In this document: piece by piece, positions 1-9,482 of the stretch
Numbering within the stretch: the stretch's first letter is position 1
How the letters are laid out: each line of letters opens with the position of its first letter
DNA from: Streptococcus sp. 596553
GTDB lineage: Bacteria; Bacillota; Bacilli; Lactobacillales; Streptococcaceae
Length of the DNA: 64,000 nt
Assembly: GCF_900411395.1 (NCBI RefSeq)
Contig: NZ_OXCQ01000006.1
Coordinates: 1 to 64,000 of the forward strand
Direction of reading: 5' to 3'
Made by a program: the position numbers and the translations under genes
Notes under the pieces: generated by a model
Databases searched by the model: none
What the model was told of the DNA's origin: nothing
The model's input: the letters and a program-made list of their open reading frames with translations, nothing else

Positions 1-82
1 CATATGATTCTTTCTAATGAGTTGTTTTGTCGCTTTTCATTATAGGTCATATGGGACTTTTTTTCTACAACAAAATAGGCTC

Positions 83-129
83 CATAATATCTATAGGGGA
101 TTTACCCACTACAAATATTATAGAGCCTT
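83..129. repeat. imperfect inverted repeat upstream of rpsB
   Basis: Two arms of about 20 bases, AGGCTCCATAATATCTATAG and CTACAAATATTATAGAGCCT, are complementary at 17 of 20 positions. Neither side carries a convincing T-tract, so a simple terminator is less likely than a remnant of a repeat or insertion-sequence end. The 80 bases before it hold no gene that can be recognised. Confidence 0.5.
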
Positions 130-149
130 AAAAATTATATCAAAATAGC

Positions 150-178
150 TTGAAAATATTGGAAAAGTATGGTAAAAT
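150..178 (+). promoter_or_regulatory. rpsB-tsf promoter
   Basis: A TTGAAA -35 hexamer at 150-155 and a TAAAAT -10 hexamer at 173-178 are separated by 17 bases. This leaves a leader of about 110 bases before rpsB, long enough for autoregulatory structure, although no known leader motif was recognised. Confidence 0.7.
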
Positions 179-294
179 GAAAATTGTCGTGTGAACGATA
201 ATACTCATTCTTGATGAATTGTGAAGCAGTTGCTCTTGGGTCGTTTTGCGAGTTGAAGTCAAGAAGAGGAAAAAAACAAAAAGGAGAAATACTC

Positions 295-1074
295 ATGGCA
301 GTAATTTCAATGAAACAACTTCTTGAGGCTGGTGTACACTTTGGTCACCAAACTCGTCGCTGGAACCCTAAGATGGCTAAATACATCTTTACAGAGCGTA
401 ACGGAATCCACGTTATCGACTTGCAACAAACTGTAAAATACGCTGACCAAGCATACGACTTCATGCGTGATGCGGCAGCTAACGATGCAGTTGTATTGTT
501 CGTTGGTACTAAGAAACAAGCAGCTGATGCAGTTGCTGAAGAAGCAGTACGTTCAGGTCAATACTTCATCAACCACCGTTGGTTGGGTGGAACTCTTACA
601 AACTGGGGAACAATCCAAAAACGTATCGCTCGTTTGAAAGAAATCAAACGTATGGAAGAAGATGGAACTTTCGAAGTTCTTCCTAAGAAAGAAGTTGCAC
701 TTCTTAACAAACAACGTGCGCGTCTTGAAAAATTCTTGGGTGGTATCGAAGATATGCCTCGTATCCCAGATGTGATGTACGTAGTTGACCCACATAAAGA
801 GCAAATTGCAGTTAAAGAAGCTAAAAAATTGGGAATCCCAGTTGTAGCGATGGTTGACACAAACACTGATCCAGATGATATCGATGTAATCATCCCAGCT
901 AACGATGACGCTATCCGCGCTGTTAAATTGATCACAGCTAAATTGGCTGACGCTATCATCGAAGGACGTCAAGGTGAGGATGCAGCAGCAGTTGAAGCAG
1001 AATTTGCAGCTTCAGAAACTCAAGCAGATTCAATTGAAGAAATCGTTGAAGTTGTAGAAGGCGACAACGCTTAA
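295..1074 (+). CDS. rpsB: 30S ribosomal protein S2
   Basis: Ribosomal protein S2, 259 residues, a structural component of the small ribosomal subunit that is needed for S1 binding and translation initiation. The start [20 protein letters not shown] is the typical S2 beginning, and an AAAGGAGA ribosome binding site lies just before it. An in-frame ATG at 211 has no such site and would add 28 residues unlike S2. The acidic C-terminal tail ([12 protein letters not shown]) is usual for streptococci. The gene is followed by tsf, the conserved bacterial pairing of S2 and EF-Ts. Assignment is secure. Confidence 0.97.
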   Translation: MAVISMKQLLEAGVHFGHQTRRWNPKMAKYIFTERNGIHVIDLQQTVKYADQAYDFMRDAAANDAVVLFVGTKKQAADAVAEEAVRSGQYFINHRWLGGTLTNWGTIQKRIARLKEIKRMEEDGTFEVLPKKEVALLNKQRARLEKFLGGIEDMPRIPDVMYVVDPHKEQIAVKEAKKLGIPVVAMVDTNTDPDDIDVIIPANDDAIRAVKLITAKLADAIIEGRQGEDAAAVEAEFAASETQADSIEEIVEVVEGDNA

Positions 1075-1096
1075 TTCATAATAAATAGTAATTACC

Positions 1097-1132
1097 TAGG
1101 AGGGCGGGGCTTAGCCCTGCTCTCCTATTTTT
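1097..1132 (+). terminator. intercistronic terminator or attenuator between rpsB and tsf
   Basis: TAGGAG and CTCCTA arms with an inner GGGC/GCCC stem are followed by TTTTT. It lies between the two genes, so it may set the rpsB to tsf transcript ratio rather than end the operon. Confidence 0.7.
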
Positions 1133-1153
1133 AAAAAATATAGGAGAATCAAA

Positions 1154-2194
1154 ATGGCAGAAATTACAGCTAAACTTGTTAAAGAGTTGCGTGAAAAATC
1201 TGGTGCTGGTGTTATGGACGCTAAAAAAGCATTGGTTGAAGTGGAAGGCGATATCGAAAAAGCGATTGAATTGCTTCGCGAAAAAGGTATGGCAAAAGCA
1301 GCTAAGAAAGCTGACCGTGTTGCTGCAGAAGGTTTGACTGGTGTTTATGTTGACGGTAACATTGCAGCAGTTGTTGAAGTAAATGCTGAAACTGACTTCG
1401 TTGCGAAAAACGCTCAATTTGTTGAGTTGGTAAACGCAACAGCTAAAGCAATCGTTGAAGGAAAACCAGCTAATAATGAGGAAGCACTTGCTTTGACTAT
1501 GCCTTCAGGTGAAACTCTTGAAGCTGCATACGTATCTGCAACAGCGACTATCGGAGAAAAAATCTCATTCCGTCGCTTTGCTTTGATTGAAAAAACAGAT
1601 GCACAACACTTCGGAGCATACCAACACAACGGTGGACGTATCGGTGTTATCTCTGTAATCGAAGGTGGAGACGAAGCACTTGCTAAACAAATTTCAATGC
1701 ACATTGCTGCTATGAAACCAACAGTTCTTTCATACAAAGAATTGGATGAGCAATTTGTTAAAGATGAGTTGGCACAATTGAACCACGTTATCGACCAAGA
1801 TAACGAAAGCCGTGCAATGGTTAACAAACCAGCTCTCCCACACTTGAAATATGGATCAAAAGCTCAATTGACTGATGATGTTATTGCTCAAGCTGAAGCT
1901 GACATCAAAGCTGAGTTGGCTGCAGAAGGCAAACCAGAAAAAATCTGGGACAAAATCATCCCAGGTAAAATGGATCGCTTCATGCTTGACAATACTAAAG
2001 TTGACCAAGCTTACACACTTCTTGCACAAGTTTACATCATGGATGACAGCAAGACAGTTGAAGCATATCTTGAATCAGTTAACGCTTCAGTAGTTGAGTT
2101 CGCTCGCTTTGAAGTTGGTGAAGGTATTGAGAAAGCTGCAAACGACTTTGAAGCTGAAGTTGCAGCTACAATGGCAGCAGCCTTGAATAACTAA
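1154..2194 (+). CDS. tsf: elongation factor Ts
   Basis: EF-Ts, 346 residues, the cytoplasmic guanine nucleotide exchange factor that regenerates EF-Tu-GTP. The N-terminal UBA-like domain is clear ([20 protein letters not shown]), followed by the TDFVAK motif that contacts EF-Tu near residue 80. The length is that of the longer streptococcal form. The ribosome binding site TAGGAGAATC precedes the ATG. It is the second gene of the rpsB operon and is followed by a strong terminator. Confidence 0.97.
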   Translation: MAEITAKLVKELREKSGAGVMDAKKALVEVEGDIEKAIELLREKGMAKAAKKADRVAAEGLTGVYVDGNIAAVVEVNAETDFVAKNAQFVELVNATAKAIVEGKPANNEEALALTMPSGETLEAAYVSATATIGEKISFRRFALIEKTDAQHFGAYQHNGGRIGVISVIEGGDEALAKQISMHIAAMKPTVLSYKELDEQFVKDELAQLNHVIDQDNESRAMVNKPALPHLKYGSKAQLTDDVIAQAEADIKAELAAEGKPEKIWDKIIPGKMDRFMLDNTKVDQAYTLLAQVYIMDDSKTVEAYLESVNASVVEFARFEVGEGIEKAANDFEAEVAATMAAALNN

Positions 2195-2199
2195 TTATA

Positions 2200-2228
2200 G
2201 AAAGGAAGTAAATTTGCTTCCTTTTTTC
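2200..2228 (+). terminator. terminator of rpsB-tsf
   Basis: Stem GAAAGGAAG...GCTTCCTTTTTT with a T-run directly after tsf. Confidence 0.85.
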
Positions 2229-2277
2229 TATGCAGTCGATCCTTATAGGGAGAACTTCCTATTTTCAAGGTAAAAAT

Positions 2278-2300
2278 AAAAAGCCCTATAATAAGGGCCA
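2278..2300 (-). terminator. terminator of cysK
   Basis: Read on the minus strand, GCCCTTATTATAGGGC is followed by TTTTTATTTT, just after the cysK stop codon. Confidence 0.8.
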
Positions 2301-2315
2301 ATTGTATTTAGGAGA

Positions 2316-3242
2316 CTAAACTTCAAATTCATAGAGTGCTGTAGAGAGATAACGTTCACCGTTATCTGGTGCTAGAGCAAGGACTTTTTTACCTGAACCT
2401 AATTTTTTGGCAATTTCGATGGCTCCGTAGATAGCTGCAGCTGAAGAAATCCCTACAAGGAAGCCTTCTTTTCCACCAATTTCACGTCCGAGTGCAAGAG
2501 CATCATCTGATGTTACACGAACAATACCATCATAGGCGTTTGTATCAAGTGTATCAGGAATAAATCCAGCTGAGATACCTTGAATTTTGTGAGGACCAGG
2601 TTTTTCACCAGATAGAATAGCAGATTCATCAGCTTCCACTGCATAAACTTGAATATTTGAATTTGCTGATTTGAGTGCATGAGAAACACCAGAAATTGTT
2701 CCACCGGTACCAACCCCAGCAACAAAGGCATCTAATCCATCTTTACCGAAAGCAGCTAGTATCTCAGCTCCTGTTGTTCTTTCGTGTACTTCTGGATTAG
2801 CTGGGTTGTCAAATTGAAGAGGAAGGAAACCATCACGTTCAGCAGCGATTTCTTGAGCCTTAGCAATAGCACCTTTCATTCCCTCGCTACCAGGAGTTAG
2901 GACGAGTTCAGCACCATAAGCTTGGATAATCTTACGTCGTTCCACACTCATAGTTTCAGGCATAACGATAACAACTTTATACCCTTTAGCAGCCCCTACC
3001 CATGAAAGTCCAATACCAGTGTTTCCACTTGTTGCTTCAACAATAGTAGAACCAGGTTTCAGAATACCGTCTTGTTCAGCTTTTTCAATCATGCTAAGAG
3101 CAATACGGTCTTTTACAGAAGAACCAGGGTTAAATGCTTCAAGTTTTACATAGACATCTGCAGCACCTTCTGGCACAATGTTGTTTAGTTTAACAATCGG
3201 AGTTTGACCGATTAGTTCAGTAATGTTGTTATAAATAGACAT
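2316..3242 (-). CDS. cysK: cysteine synthase (O-acetylserine sulfhydrylase)
   Basis: A PLP-dependent enzyme of 308 residues that makes L-cysteine from O-acetylserine and sulfide in the cytoplasm. The Schiff-base lysine sits in [11 protein letters not shown] near residue 45. The substrate loop [11 protein letters not shown] and the PLP phosphate loop GTGGTISG follow in the right order. Length and motifs match CysK/CysM of the A1 subfamily; the two names are not separable by eye. It is monocistronic, with its own promoter and terminator, and points against its neighbours. Confidence 0.93.
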   Translation of the reverse strand: MSIYNNITELIGQTPIVKLNNIVPEGAADVYVKLEAFNPGSSVKDRIALSMIEKAEQDGILKPGSTIVEATSGNTGIGLSWVGAAKGYKVVIVMPETMSVERRKIIQAYGAELVLTPGSEGMKGAIAKAQEIAAERDGFLPLQFDNPANPEVHERTTGAEILAAFGKDGLDAFVAGVGTGGTISGVSHALKSANSNIQVYAVEADESAILSGEKPGPHKIQGISAGFIPDTLDTNAYDGIVRVTSDDALALGREIGGKEGFLVGISSAAAIYGAIEIAKKLGSGKKVLALAPDNGERYLSTALYEFEV

Positions 3243-3271
3243 ATGAATACCTCTTTGTATAAGATATATCT

Positions 3272-3300
3272 AGTATAACGCTATCTATACCATTTGTAAA
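3272..3300 (-). promoter_or_regulatory. cysK promoter
   Basis: On the minus strand a TTTACA -35 (3295-3300) and a TATACT -10 (3272-3277) are separated by 17 bases, upstream of the AAAGAGG ribosome binding site. Confidence 0.75.
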
Positions 3301-3307
3301 ATATAGA

Positions 3308-3335
3308 AATCCTATCGAAGTGATAGGATTTTTTT
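3308..3335. terminator. hairpin terminator between cysK and yigZ
   Basis: A perfect nine-base stem AATCCTATC/GATAGGATT is followed by a T-run on the plus strand and partly flanked by A residues on the other side. It most likely ends minus-strand transcription from yigZ before the cysK promoter. The remaining bases to 3527 show no gene. Confidence 0.65.
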
Positions 3336-3527
3336 ATATCACAGGTCTAAGCCATTAATTTTTAAGCGATTGTGATAAGTTAATTTTAGTAAATAGGTGT
3401 AAAGAAGAAAGTTATCAGTTTTCTTTTTGAATTGCTTCATTTTCTAGTAACTCTTGGCAAGAACCTTTTTATGTTGCTAATTAAAGTAGCGGTGAAAATA
3501 TCAGTGAAACACTGTATTATCTATTGT

Positions 3528-4163
3528 TTACACTAGGTTTACAGGAACCTCAACTTCGCGTAAACCTTGATCAGTTAAAGTGACTTTTCCATTAAAAAAC
3601 TCCACCAGTGCAGCTTTAATAGTTTCTTTTTCTTCTTTATCAACATAAATCATCGTATCGACTTGATCTGTAAAATTTGTATCTAGCTCCATGAGATTAT
3701 GTTCTTTAAGGAAGTTACTGTACTCTTGGTACTGAGCGTAAGATATTTGAATAGCAATGCCAGCTTGTTCCTTTATTTCAATGATGCCAATTTCTTTGAC
3801 GGCTAAGGCAACACTGCCTGCGTACGCACGAATTAGTCCTCCAGCGCCTAGTTTAATACCACCAAAGTAGCGTGTCACGACCACACAGACATTGGTGAGA
3901 TTGTGATTTTCTAGTACCCCAAGCATGGGAACACCAGCAGTGCCACTAGGCTCGCCATCATCACTTGTACGTTTGATTTCACTACGTTCCCCAATAATAA
4001 ATGCAGAGCAGTTATGCGTAGCTTTGTAGTGTTCTTTTTTGATAGCAGTAATGAAGTCACGAGCCTCTTCTTCGCTATAAACACGCTTGGCATGACAGAT
4101 AAAGCGGGATTTTTTGATTTCTTCTTGGACTTGACCGTCCTCTTTAATTGTTCTAAATTCCAT
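3528..4163 (-). CDS. yigZ: YigZ/IMPACT family protein
   Basis: A 211-residue protein of the UPF0029/IMPACT family. The N-terminal domain contains the conserved stretch TSDDGEPSGTAG near residue 68, then RYFGGIKLGAGGLIRAY, the two family hallmarks. The C-terminal half is the DUF1949-type domain. The molecular function is not established; relatives are linked to ribosome-associated or translation-stress roles. It is divergent from comFA, with only about 55 bases between the starts, an arrangement seen in other streptococci. Confidence 0.88.
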   Translation of the reverse strand: MEFRTIKEDGQVQEEIKKSRFICHAKRVYSEEEARDFITAIKKEHYKATHNCSAFIIGERSEIKRTSDDGEPSGTAGVPMLGVLENHNLTNVCVVVTRYFGGIKLGAGGLIRAYAGSVALAVKEIGIIEIKEQAGIAIQISYAQYQEYSNFLKEHNLMELDTNFTDQVDTMIYVDKEEKETIKAALVEFFNGKVTLTDQGLREVEVPVNLV

Positions 4164-4204
4164 GATTTAATTGTACTAAAAAATCATCTAAAGCGCTAGG
4201 TTTT

Positions 4205-4212
4205 TACGAATA
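4205..4212 (+). promoter_or_regulatory. SigX (ComX) CIN-box of comFA
   Basis: TACGAATA, the exact late-competence CIN-box, preceded by a T-run. It ends seven bases before the comFA ATG, so the mRNA should have almost no leader. Confidence 0.88.
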
Positions 4213-4219
4213 AAGAAGT

Positions 4220-5518
4220 ATGAAAGTAAATCCAAATTATCTCGGTCGTTTGTTTACGGAGAATGAATTAACAGAAGAGGAGCGTCAGTTGGCGGAGAAA
4301 CTTCCAGCAATGAGAAAGGAAAAGGGGAAGATTTTCTGTCAACGTTGTAATAGTACTATTCTAGAAGAATGGTATTTGCCCATCGGTGCTTACTATTGTC
4401 GAGAGTGCTTGCTGATGAAGCGAGTCAGGAGTGATCAAGCTTTATACTATTTTCCGCAGGAGGATTTTCCGAAGCAAGATATTCTTAAATGGCGTGGTCA
4501 ATTAACTCCTTTTCAAGAGAAGGTGTCAGAGGGACTGCTTCAAGCAGTAGACAAGCACGAGCCAACCTTAGTACATGCGGTAACAGGGGCTGGAAAGACA
4601 GAAATGATTTATCAAGTTGTGGCTAAGGTGATTAATAGGGGTGGTTCAGTATGTTTGGCTAGTCCTCGCATAGATGTTTGTTTGGAGCTATACAAGCGCC
4701 TGCAAAAGGATTTTTCTTGCGAGATAGCCCTCCTACATGGAGAATCAAAGCCGTATTTTCGAACACCACTAGTTGTTGCGACGACCCATCAGTTATTGAA
4801 ATTTTATCAAGCTTTTGATTTGCTGATAGTAGATGAAGTAGATGCTTTTCCTTATGTTGACAATCCCACGCTTTACCACGCTGTCAAGAATAGTGTAAAG
4901 GAGAATGGATTGAGAATCTTTTTAACAGCGACTTCGACCGATGAGTTAGATAAAAAGGTCCGTTTAGGAGAACTAAAAAGACTGAGCTTACCGAGACGAT
5001 TTCATGGAAATCCGTTGATTATTCCAAAATCAATTTGGTTATCGGATTTTAATCGCTACTTAGATAGGAATCGTTTGTCACCAAAGTTAAAGACTTATAT
5101 TGAGAAACAGAGAAAGACAGCTTATCCGTTACTCATTTTTGCTTCAGAAATTAAGAAAGGGGAGCAGTTAAAAGAAATCTTACAGGAGCAATTTCCAAAT
5201 GAGAAAATTGGTTTTGTATCTTCTGTAACAGAGGATAGATTAGAGCAGGTACAAGCATTTCGAGATGGAGAACTGACAATACTTATCAGTACGACGATCT
5301 TGGAGCGTGGAGTTACCTTCCCTTGTGTGGATGTTTTCGTAGTAGAGGCTAATCATCGTCTGTTTACTAAGTCAAGCTTGATTCAGATTGGTGGACGAGT
5401 TGGACGAAGCATGGATAGACCGACAGGAGATTTGCTTTTCTTCCATGATGGGTTAAATGCTTCAATCAAGAAGGCGATTAAGGAAATTCAGATGATGAAT
5501 AAGGAGGCTGGTCTATGA
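4220..5518 (+). CDS. comFA: competence DNA-uptake helicase ComFA
   Basis: An ATP-dependent DNA translocase of 432 residues that helps pull transforming single-stranded DNA into the cytoplasm. An N-terminal zinc finger (CQRCN ... CREC, residues 33-61) is followed by Walker A (AVTGAGKTE, about residue 122), the DEAD-type box VDEVDAF and helicase motif VI (QIGGRVGRS). Length and motif order match ComFA. It is co-transcribed with comFC, whose start overlaps its stop by four bases. A SigX box immediately upstream shows late-competence expression. Confidence 0.96.
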   Translation: MKVNPNYLGRLFTENELTEEERQLAEKLPAMRKEKGKIFCQRCNSTILEEWYLPIGAYYCRECLLMKRVRSDQALYYFPQEDFPKQDILKWRGQLTPFQEKVSEGLLQAVDKHEPTLVHAVTGAGKTEMIYQVVAKVINRGGSVCLASPRIDVCLELYKRLQKDFSCEIALLHGESKPYFRTPLVVATTHQLLKFYQAFDLLIVDEVDAFPYVDNPTLYHAVKNSVKENGLRIFLTATSTDELDKKVRLGELKRLSLPRRFHGNPLIIPKSIWLSDFNRYLDRNRLSPKLKTYIEKQRKTAYPLLIFASEIKKGEQLKEILQEQFPNEKIGFVSSVTEDRLEQVQAFRDGELTILISTTILERGVTFPCVDVFVVEANHRLFTKSSLIQIGGRVGRSMDRPTGDLLFFHDGLNASIKKAIKEIQMMNKEAGL

Positions 5519-6177
5519 AGTGCTTGTTATGTGGGCAGATTATGAAGACTGTTTTAACTTTTAGTAGTCTATTACTTCTGAGGAATGATGATTCTTGTCT
5601 TTGTTCAGACTGTGATTTTACTTTTGAAAGAATTGGGGAAGAGAATTGTCCAAATTGTATGAAAACAGGTTTGTCAACAAAATGTCAAGATTGTCAACTT
5701 TGGTGTAAAGAAGGAGTTGAAGTCAGTCATAGAGCGATTTTTACTTACGATCAAGCTATGAAGGATTTTTTCAGTCGGTATAAGTTTGATGGAGACTTCC
5801 TGTTAAGAAAAGTTTTCGCTTCATTTTTAAGTGCGGAGTTAAAAAAGTACAAAGAGTATAGATTTGTCGTAATTCCCCTAAGCCCTGAAAGATTGCTTGA
5901 CAGAGGATTTAATCAGGTTGAGGGCTTGGTAGAGGCAGCAGGTTTTTCGTATCTGGATTTACTAGGGAAAAGAGAAGAGAGAGCCAGTTCTTCTAAAAAT
6001 CGTTCAGAGCGCTTGGGGACAGAACTTCCTTTCTTTATTAAAAGTGGAGTCACTATTCCTAAAAAAATCCTACTTATAGATGATATCTATACTACAGGAG
6101 CAACTATAAATCGTGTTAAGAGAATGTTGGAAGAAGCTGATGCTAAGGATGTAAAAACATTTTCCCTTGTAAGATGA
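5515..6177 (+). CDS. comFC: competence protein ComFC, phosphoribosyltransferase fold
   Basis: A 220-residue late competence protein that works with ComFA in DNA uptake. Cysteine pairs at residues 4-7, 29-32, 45-48 and 56-59 form probable zinc sites. The C-terminal half carries the type I phosphoribosyltransferase signature ILLIDDIYTTGAT around residue 190. No enzymatic activity has been settled for the family. Translational coupling to comFA is indicated by the ATGA-type overlap. Confidence 0.94.
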   Translation: MKCLLCGQIMKTVLTFSSLLLLRNDDSCLCSDCDFTFERIGEENCPNCMKTGLSTKCQDCQLWCKEGVEVSHRAIFTYDQAMKDFFSRYKFDGDFLLRKVFASFLSAELKKYKEYRFVVIPLSPERLLDRGFNQVEGLVEAAGFSYLDLLGKREERASSSKNRSERLGTELPFFIKSGVTIPKKILLIDDIYTTGATINRVKRMLEEADAKDVKTFSLVR

Positions 6178-6186
6178 GGAAAAAAT

Positions 6187-6215
6187 TTGCAAAAATAGAA
6201 TGAAAGCGTTATAAT
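6187..6215 (+). promoter_or_regulatory. hpf promoter with overlapping cre-like site
   Basis: TTGCAA (6187-6192), a 17-base spacer and TATAAT (6210-6215). The bases 6200-6214, ATGAAAGCGTTATAA, match the CcpA cre consensus except at one terminal position and cover the -10 hexamer, so carbon catabolite repression is plausible. Confidence 0.65.
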
Positions 6216-6256
6216 AAAATCATAAAAACAAAAATGTTTAGAAAGAAGGTACTCAT

Positions 6257-6805
6257 ATGATTAAATATAGTATCCGTGGTGAAAACCTAGAAGTAACAGA
6301 AGCAATTCGTGATTATGTAGTTTCTAAACTCGAAAAGATCGAAAAGTACTTTCAGCCAGAACAAGAGTTGGATGCCCGAATTAACTTAAAAGTTTATCGT
6401 GAAAAAACGGCTAAAGTGGAAGTAACGATTCCGCTTGGATCTATTACTCTCCGCGCAGAAGATGTGTCTCAAGATATGTATGGTTCAATTGACCTTGTAA
6501 CTGATAAAATTGAACGTCAGATTCGTAAAAATAAAACAAAAATCGAGCGTAAAAATAAAAATAAGGTAGCAACTAGTCAATTATTTACAGATGCTTTGGT
6601 GGAAGATTCAAATGTTGTCCAGTCTAAAGTTGTTCGTTCAAAACAAATTGATTTAAAACCAATGGATTTGGAAGAAGCTATTCTACAGATGGATTTGTTG
6701 GGACATGATTTCTTTATCTATGTGGATGTTGAAGATCAAACAACTAATGTGATTTATCGTCGTGAGGATGGCGAAATTGGTTTGTTAGAAGTTAAAGAAT
6801 CTTAA
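6257..6805 (+). CDS. hpf: long ribosome hibernation promoting factor
   Basis: A 182-residue long-form HPF. The N-terminal S30AE domain (residues 1-100, beginning MIKYSIRGENLEVTEAIRDY) binds the decoding centre of idle ribosomes. The C-terminal domain (about 125-182) dimerises two ribosomes into inactive 100S particles. A basic linker rich in K and N joins them. It has its own promoter, so it is separate from comFC although only 79 bases away. Confidence 0.95.
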   Translation: MIKYSIRGENLEVTEAIRDYVVSKLEKIEKYFQPEQELDARINLKVYREKTAKVEVTIPLGSITLRAEDVSQDMYGSIDLVTDKIERQIRKNKTKIERKNKNKVATSQLFTDALVEDSNVVQSKVVRSKQIDLKPMDLEEAILQMDLLGHDFFIYVDVEDQTTNVIYRREDGEIGLLEVKES

Positions 6806-6812
6806 GAAAAAT

Positions 6813-6860
6813 GAAATATAAAAAGTGGTTTACTTTCGGGTAAATCACTTTTTATATTTC
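6813..6860 (+). terminator. terminator of hpf
   Basis: A nearly perfect 20-base stem, with arms 6813-6832 and 6841-6860 and an eight-base loop. It contains T-rich 3' sequence and may act in both directions. Confidence 0.8.
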
Positions 6861-7266
6861 AAGAAAGAGGGAGTTTGTGTAGCTAATTGAAATTAGAGTT
6901 GAACGTATTAGGTGTTAAAATATTGCTAGTAACTGGATTGAATTTCCTAGTCAATTTGTTTAGATTTTATTTCACTATATAAAGCGATTATGTCTAGTTT
7001 AAGTATTTTTTATCTATTTTGTCTTTTGTAATACAAGTAGCTATGAGGAGTAATAGATATCTAAATAATTACTGAGACATTAGAGGGTATGTAGATTGTA
7101 GAATGGAAGTTTGGAAGAAAACAGTTATTGATTATATAAGAGAGATGGCTTGTCTCTATGGATAAATTTTCAAAAAGTAAGTGGAAGAACTATCTATAAA
7201 TTCAACTTATAGCTCTATTCATTTTTATTAAGTAGACAAAATACTGGTTGAAGCGATAGAATGGAC
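6861..7266. other. AT-rich spacer at the left edge of the metabolic island
   Basis: About 400 bases with stop codons in all frames. No RNA motif, repeat or insertion-sequence end was recognised. It marks the junction between the core hpf locus and the accessory genes. Confidence 0.5.
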
Positions 7267-7306
7267 TTGTCAACAAATAGCGAGCAATAAAATGTAAGCG
7301 TTCTTA
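7267..7306 (+). promoter_or_regulatory. putative promoter and cre-like site of the acyl-CoA dehydrogenase gene
   Basis: TTGTCA (7267-7272) and TAAAAT (7288-7293) are 15 bases apart, a short spacer. Overlapping the downstream edge, TGTAAGCGTTCTTA (7293-7306) fits the cre consensus with one mismatch. A CcpA site here would block initiation while glucose is present. Confidence 0.5.
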
Positions 7307-7329
7307 AAATAAAAGAAGGAGTCATAACT

Positions 7330-8538
7330 ATGGCAACAAAACAAGAAATTTTACGTGAACTATATCCTGAGGATCTCTTTCATTACGCTGATGGTTTAAC
7401 ATTAGGGGAAGCTGAAGTACTACAAGAAACTCGTCGTTTGATTGAAAAACATCTACGTCCAGTTATCAACGAATACTGGGAAAAACCTGATTTCCCATTT
7501 GAGGAATTTTACGCTGTCGCTAAGGGTGCTCAAATCATGAACAATCCAAAATTGTTTGAAGGGCGTGAAGGAAGTTATAAACCATCTGAATTGTATATTA
7601 CCTTTTTATATCTAGAACTAGCTCGCTTCGATGCTTCAATCGCAACTTTCTATACAGTTCATGGAGGACTTTGCTATAACACTATTTTATTGGGTGGGGA
7701 TGAAAGACAACAGAAAGAATTTCTTCCTAAGTTGGCTTCATTTGACTGGCAAGGATGTTTTGCCTTAACAGAACCGCTTTCTGGATCTGATATTGCTGGT
7801 GGTCTATCAACAACTGCTGAGCGTGTTGGAGATAAGTGGATTTTGAACGGAGAAAAGCGTTGGGTTGGTGGCTCAGATACAGCAGATGTTGTTCCTGTAT
7901 TTGCTCGTGATGTGGCAGACGGTAAGGTGAAATGTTTTATTGTCCGTAAAGGTGCTCCTGGCTACCATGCAGAGCCTATTCCACATAAGATTGCACTGCG
8001 TTGTATCCGCAATGGTCATATTACAATGAAGAATGTAGAAGTTCCAGACTCAGATCGTTTGGTTAACATCAATGGATTTGGAGATGTAGCACGTATTTTA
8101 ACATTTACTCGTGCCGATGTAGCGCACATTGCTATGGGAGTAACATGTGGTTCATATGTGGCAGCTCTTAAATATGCAAAAGACCGTCAACAGTTTAAAC
8201 GTCCGATTGCCAAATTCCAAATTGTTCAAGAAAAATTAGCTAGAATGCAAGCCAATGCTGTAGCAGCTCTTGCATATTCAACTCGTATTGCTGAAATGCA
8301 GGAAGAGGGTAATGAGTTGATGCTCAATTCTGCTCTAGCGAAAATGCATAACTCTTTAGTAATGCGTGAAACAGTAGCTCTTGCGCGTGAAACATGTGGT
8401 GGTAATGGTATTACTTTGGAAACAGATGTGGCACGATTCTTTGCAGATGCGGAATCAATCTATACTTATGAAGGTTCGCACGAAGTCAATGCTTTGATTG
8501 TAGGTCGTGAAATTACTGGATTGGGTGCATTTGTTTAA
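7330..8538 (+). CDS. acyl-CoA dehydrogenase, glutaryl-CoA dehydrogenase-like
   Basis: A 402-residue FAD-dependent acyl-CoA dehydrogenase that would introduce the alpha-beta double bond in an acyl-CoA. The FAD/substrate loop FALTEPLSGSDIAGG is near residue 152. The C-terminal motif YTYEGSHEVNALIVGREITG places the catalytic glutamate at 381, and its spacing resembles the glutaryl-CoA dehydrogenase branch. Context (3-hydroxyacyl-CoA dehydrogenase, thiolase, crotonase, CoA-transferase) favours a short-chain substrate such as butyryl-CoA. No electron-transfer flavoprotein gene is nearby, so the electron acceptor is unknown; direct oxygen use is possible but is inference. The start has an AAGAAGGAG binding site. 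Confidence 0.85.
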   Translation: MATKQEILRELYPEDLFHYADGLTLGEAEVLQETRRLIEKHLRPVINEYWEKPDFPFEEFYAVAKGAQIMNNPKLFEGREGSYKPSELYITFLYLELARFDASIATFYTVHGGLCYNTILLGGDERQQKEFLPKLASFDWQGCFALTEPLSGSDIAGGLSTTAERVGDKWILNGEKRWVGGSDTADVVPVFARDVADGKVKCFIVRKGAPGYHAEPIPHKIALRCIRNGHITMKNVEVPDSDRLVNINGFGDVARILTFTRADVAHIAMGVTCGSYVAALKYAKDRQQFKRPIAKFQIVQEKLARMQANAVAALAYSTRIAEMQEEGNELMLNSALAKMHNSLVMRETVALARETCGGNGITLETDVARFFADAESIYTYEGSHEVNALIVGREITGLGAFV

Positions 8539-8545
8539 TAGAACT

Positions 8546-8579
8546 AGGACGATTGAAGGGTTTGTTTTCAATCGTCCTT
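8546..8579 (+). terminator. intercistronic hairpin
   Basis: AGGACGATTGAA pairs with TTCAATCGTCCTT. No long T-tract follows, so it is more likely a processing or attenuation hairpin than a full stop between the first two genes of the island. Confidence 0.55.
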
Positions 8580-8619
8580 GCTTCATAATGTGATTTACTT
8601 AGAATAAAAAGGAGAAAAA

Positions 8620-9465
8620 ATGATCTCAAATGTAATGATAATTGGCTCTGGTCAGATGGGAAGTGGTATTGCTCAAGTATTTGCTCAAGCTGGATTTACG
8701 GTTTATTTGAATGATATCAAAGAAGAATTTGTTCAACGAGGATTGAATAACATAACAAAACAGTTGGAACGTTCGGTTGAAAAAGGACGTCTATCTGCAG
8801 ATGAGAAAGACAAAGTGGTTGCCAATTTAATTCCTTCTACTTCATATGAAGATGCGAAAAATGTACAATTGGTTATCGAGGCTGCGACTGAAAATCGTGA
8901 TATTAAACTCAGTATATTTAAACAATTGGACGAAATCACAGATTCTAAAACAATTCTAGCATCAAATACTTCCTCTCTATCTATCACAGATATTGCAGCC
9001 GCAACTAAGAACCAAGAACGTGTGATTGGAATGCACTTTTTTAATCCTGCTCCAGTGATGAAATTAGTTGAAGTGATTAAAGCTTTGCAGACTTCGGATG
9101 AAGTAGTGGCAGAAATCCGTGAACTTACAAAGAAAATTGGAAAAACTCCTGTTGATGTTAAAGATTCTTATGGATTTGTAGTAAATCGTGTATTGATTCC
9201 TATGATCAATGAAGCTATTTATATCTTAGGAGAAGGAGTTGCTAGTGCTGAAGAAATAGATGAGGCAATGAAACTAGGTGCTAATCATCCTATTGGTCCC
9301 TTAGCTTTGGCCGATTTGATTGGATTGGATGTTTGCCTTGCAATTATGGGTGTTTTGAACCAAGGATTTGGCGATCAGAAATACCGTCCTGCTCCTCTTT
9401 TGAAGAAAATGGTAGAGGCTGGAAAATTGGGACGTAAGTCAAAAGAAGGATTCTTTACTTACTAG
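8620..9465 (+). CDS. hbd: 3-hydroxybutyryl-CoA dehydrogenase
   Basis: A 281-residue NAD(P)-dependent dehydrogenase interconverting 3-hydroxyacyl-CoA and 3-ketoacyl-CoA. The Rossmann motif is [19 protein letters not shown] (residues 6-24). The catalytic histidine lies in [16 protein letters not shown], with its partner glutamate in the same motif, and [11 protein letters not shown] follows. The length fits the short monofunctional family used with butyryl-type substrates, not the long FadB type. The thiolase gene begins 17 bases downstream. Confidence 0.92.
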   Translation: MISNVMIIGSGQMGSGIAQVFAQAGFTVYLNDIKEEFVQRGLNNITKQLERSVEKGRLSADEKDKVVANLIPSTSYEDAKNVQLVIEAATENRDIKLSIFKQLDEITDSKTILASNTSSLSITDIAAATKNQERVIGMHFFNPAPVMKLVEVIKALQTSDEVVAEIRELTKKIGKTPVDVKDSYGFVVNRVLIPMINEAIYILGEGVASAEEIDEAMKLGANHPIGPLALADLIGLDVCLAIMGVLNQGFGDQKYRPAPLLKKMVEAGKLGRKSKEGFFTY

Positions 9466-9482
9466 AAAAAATGGAGGTAGTC

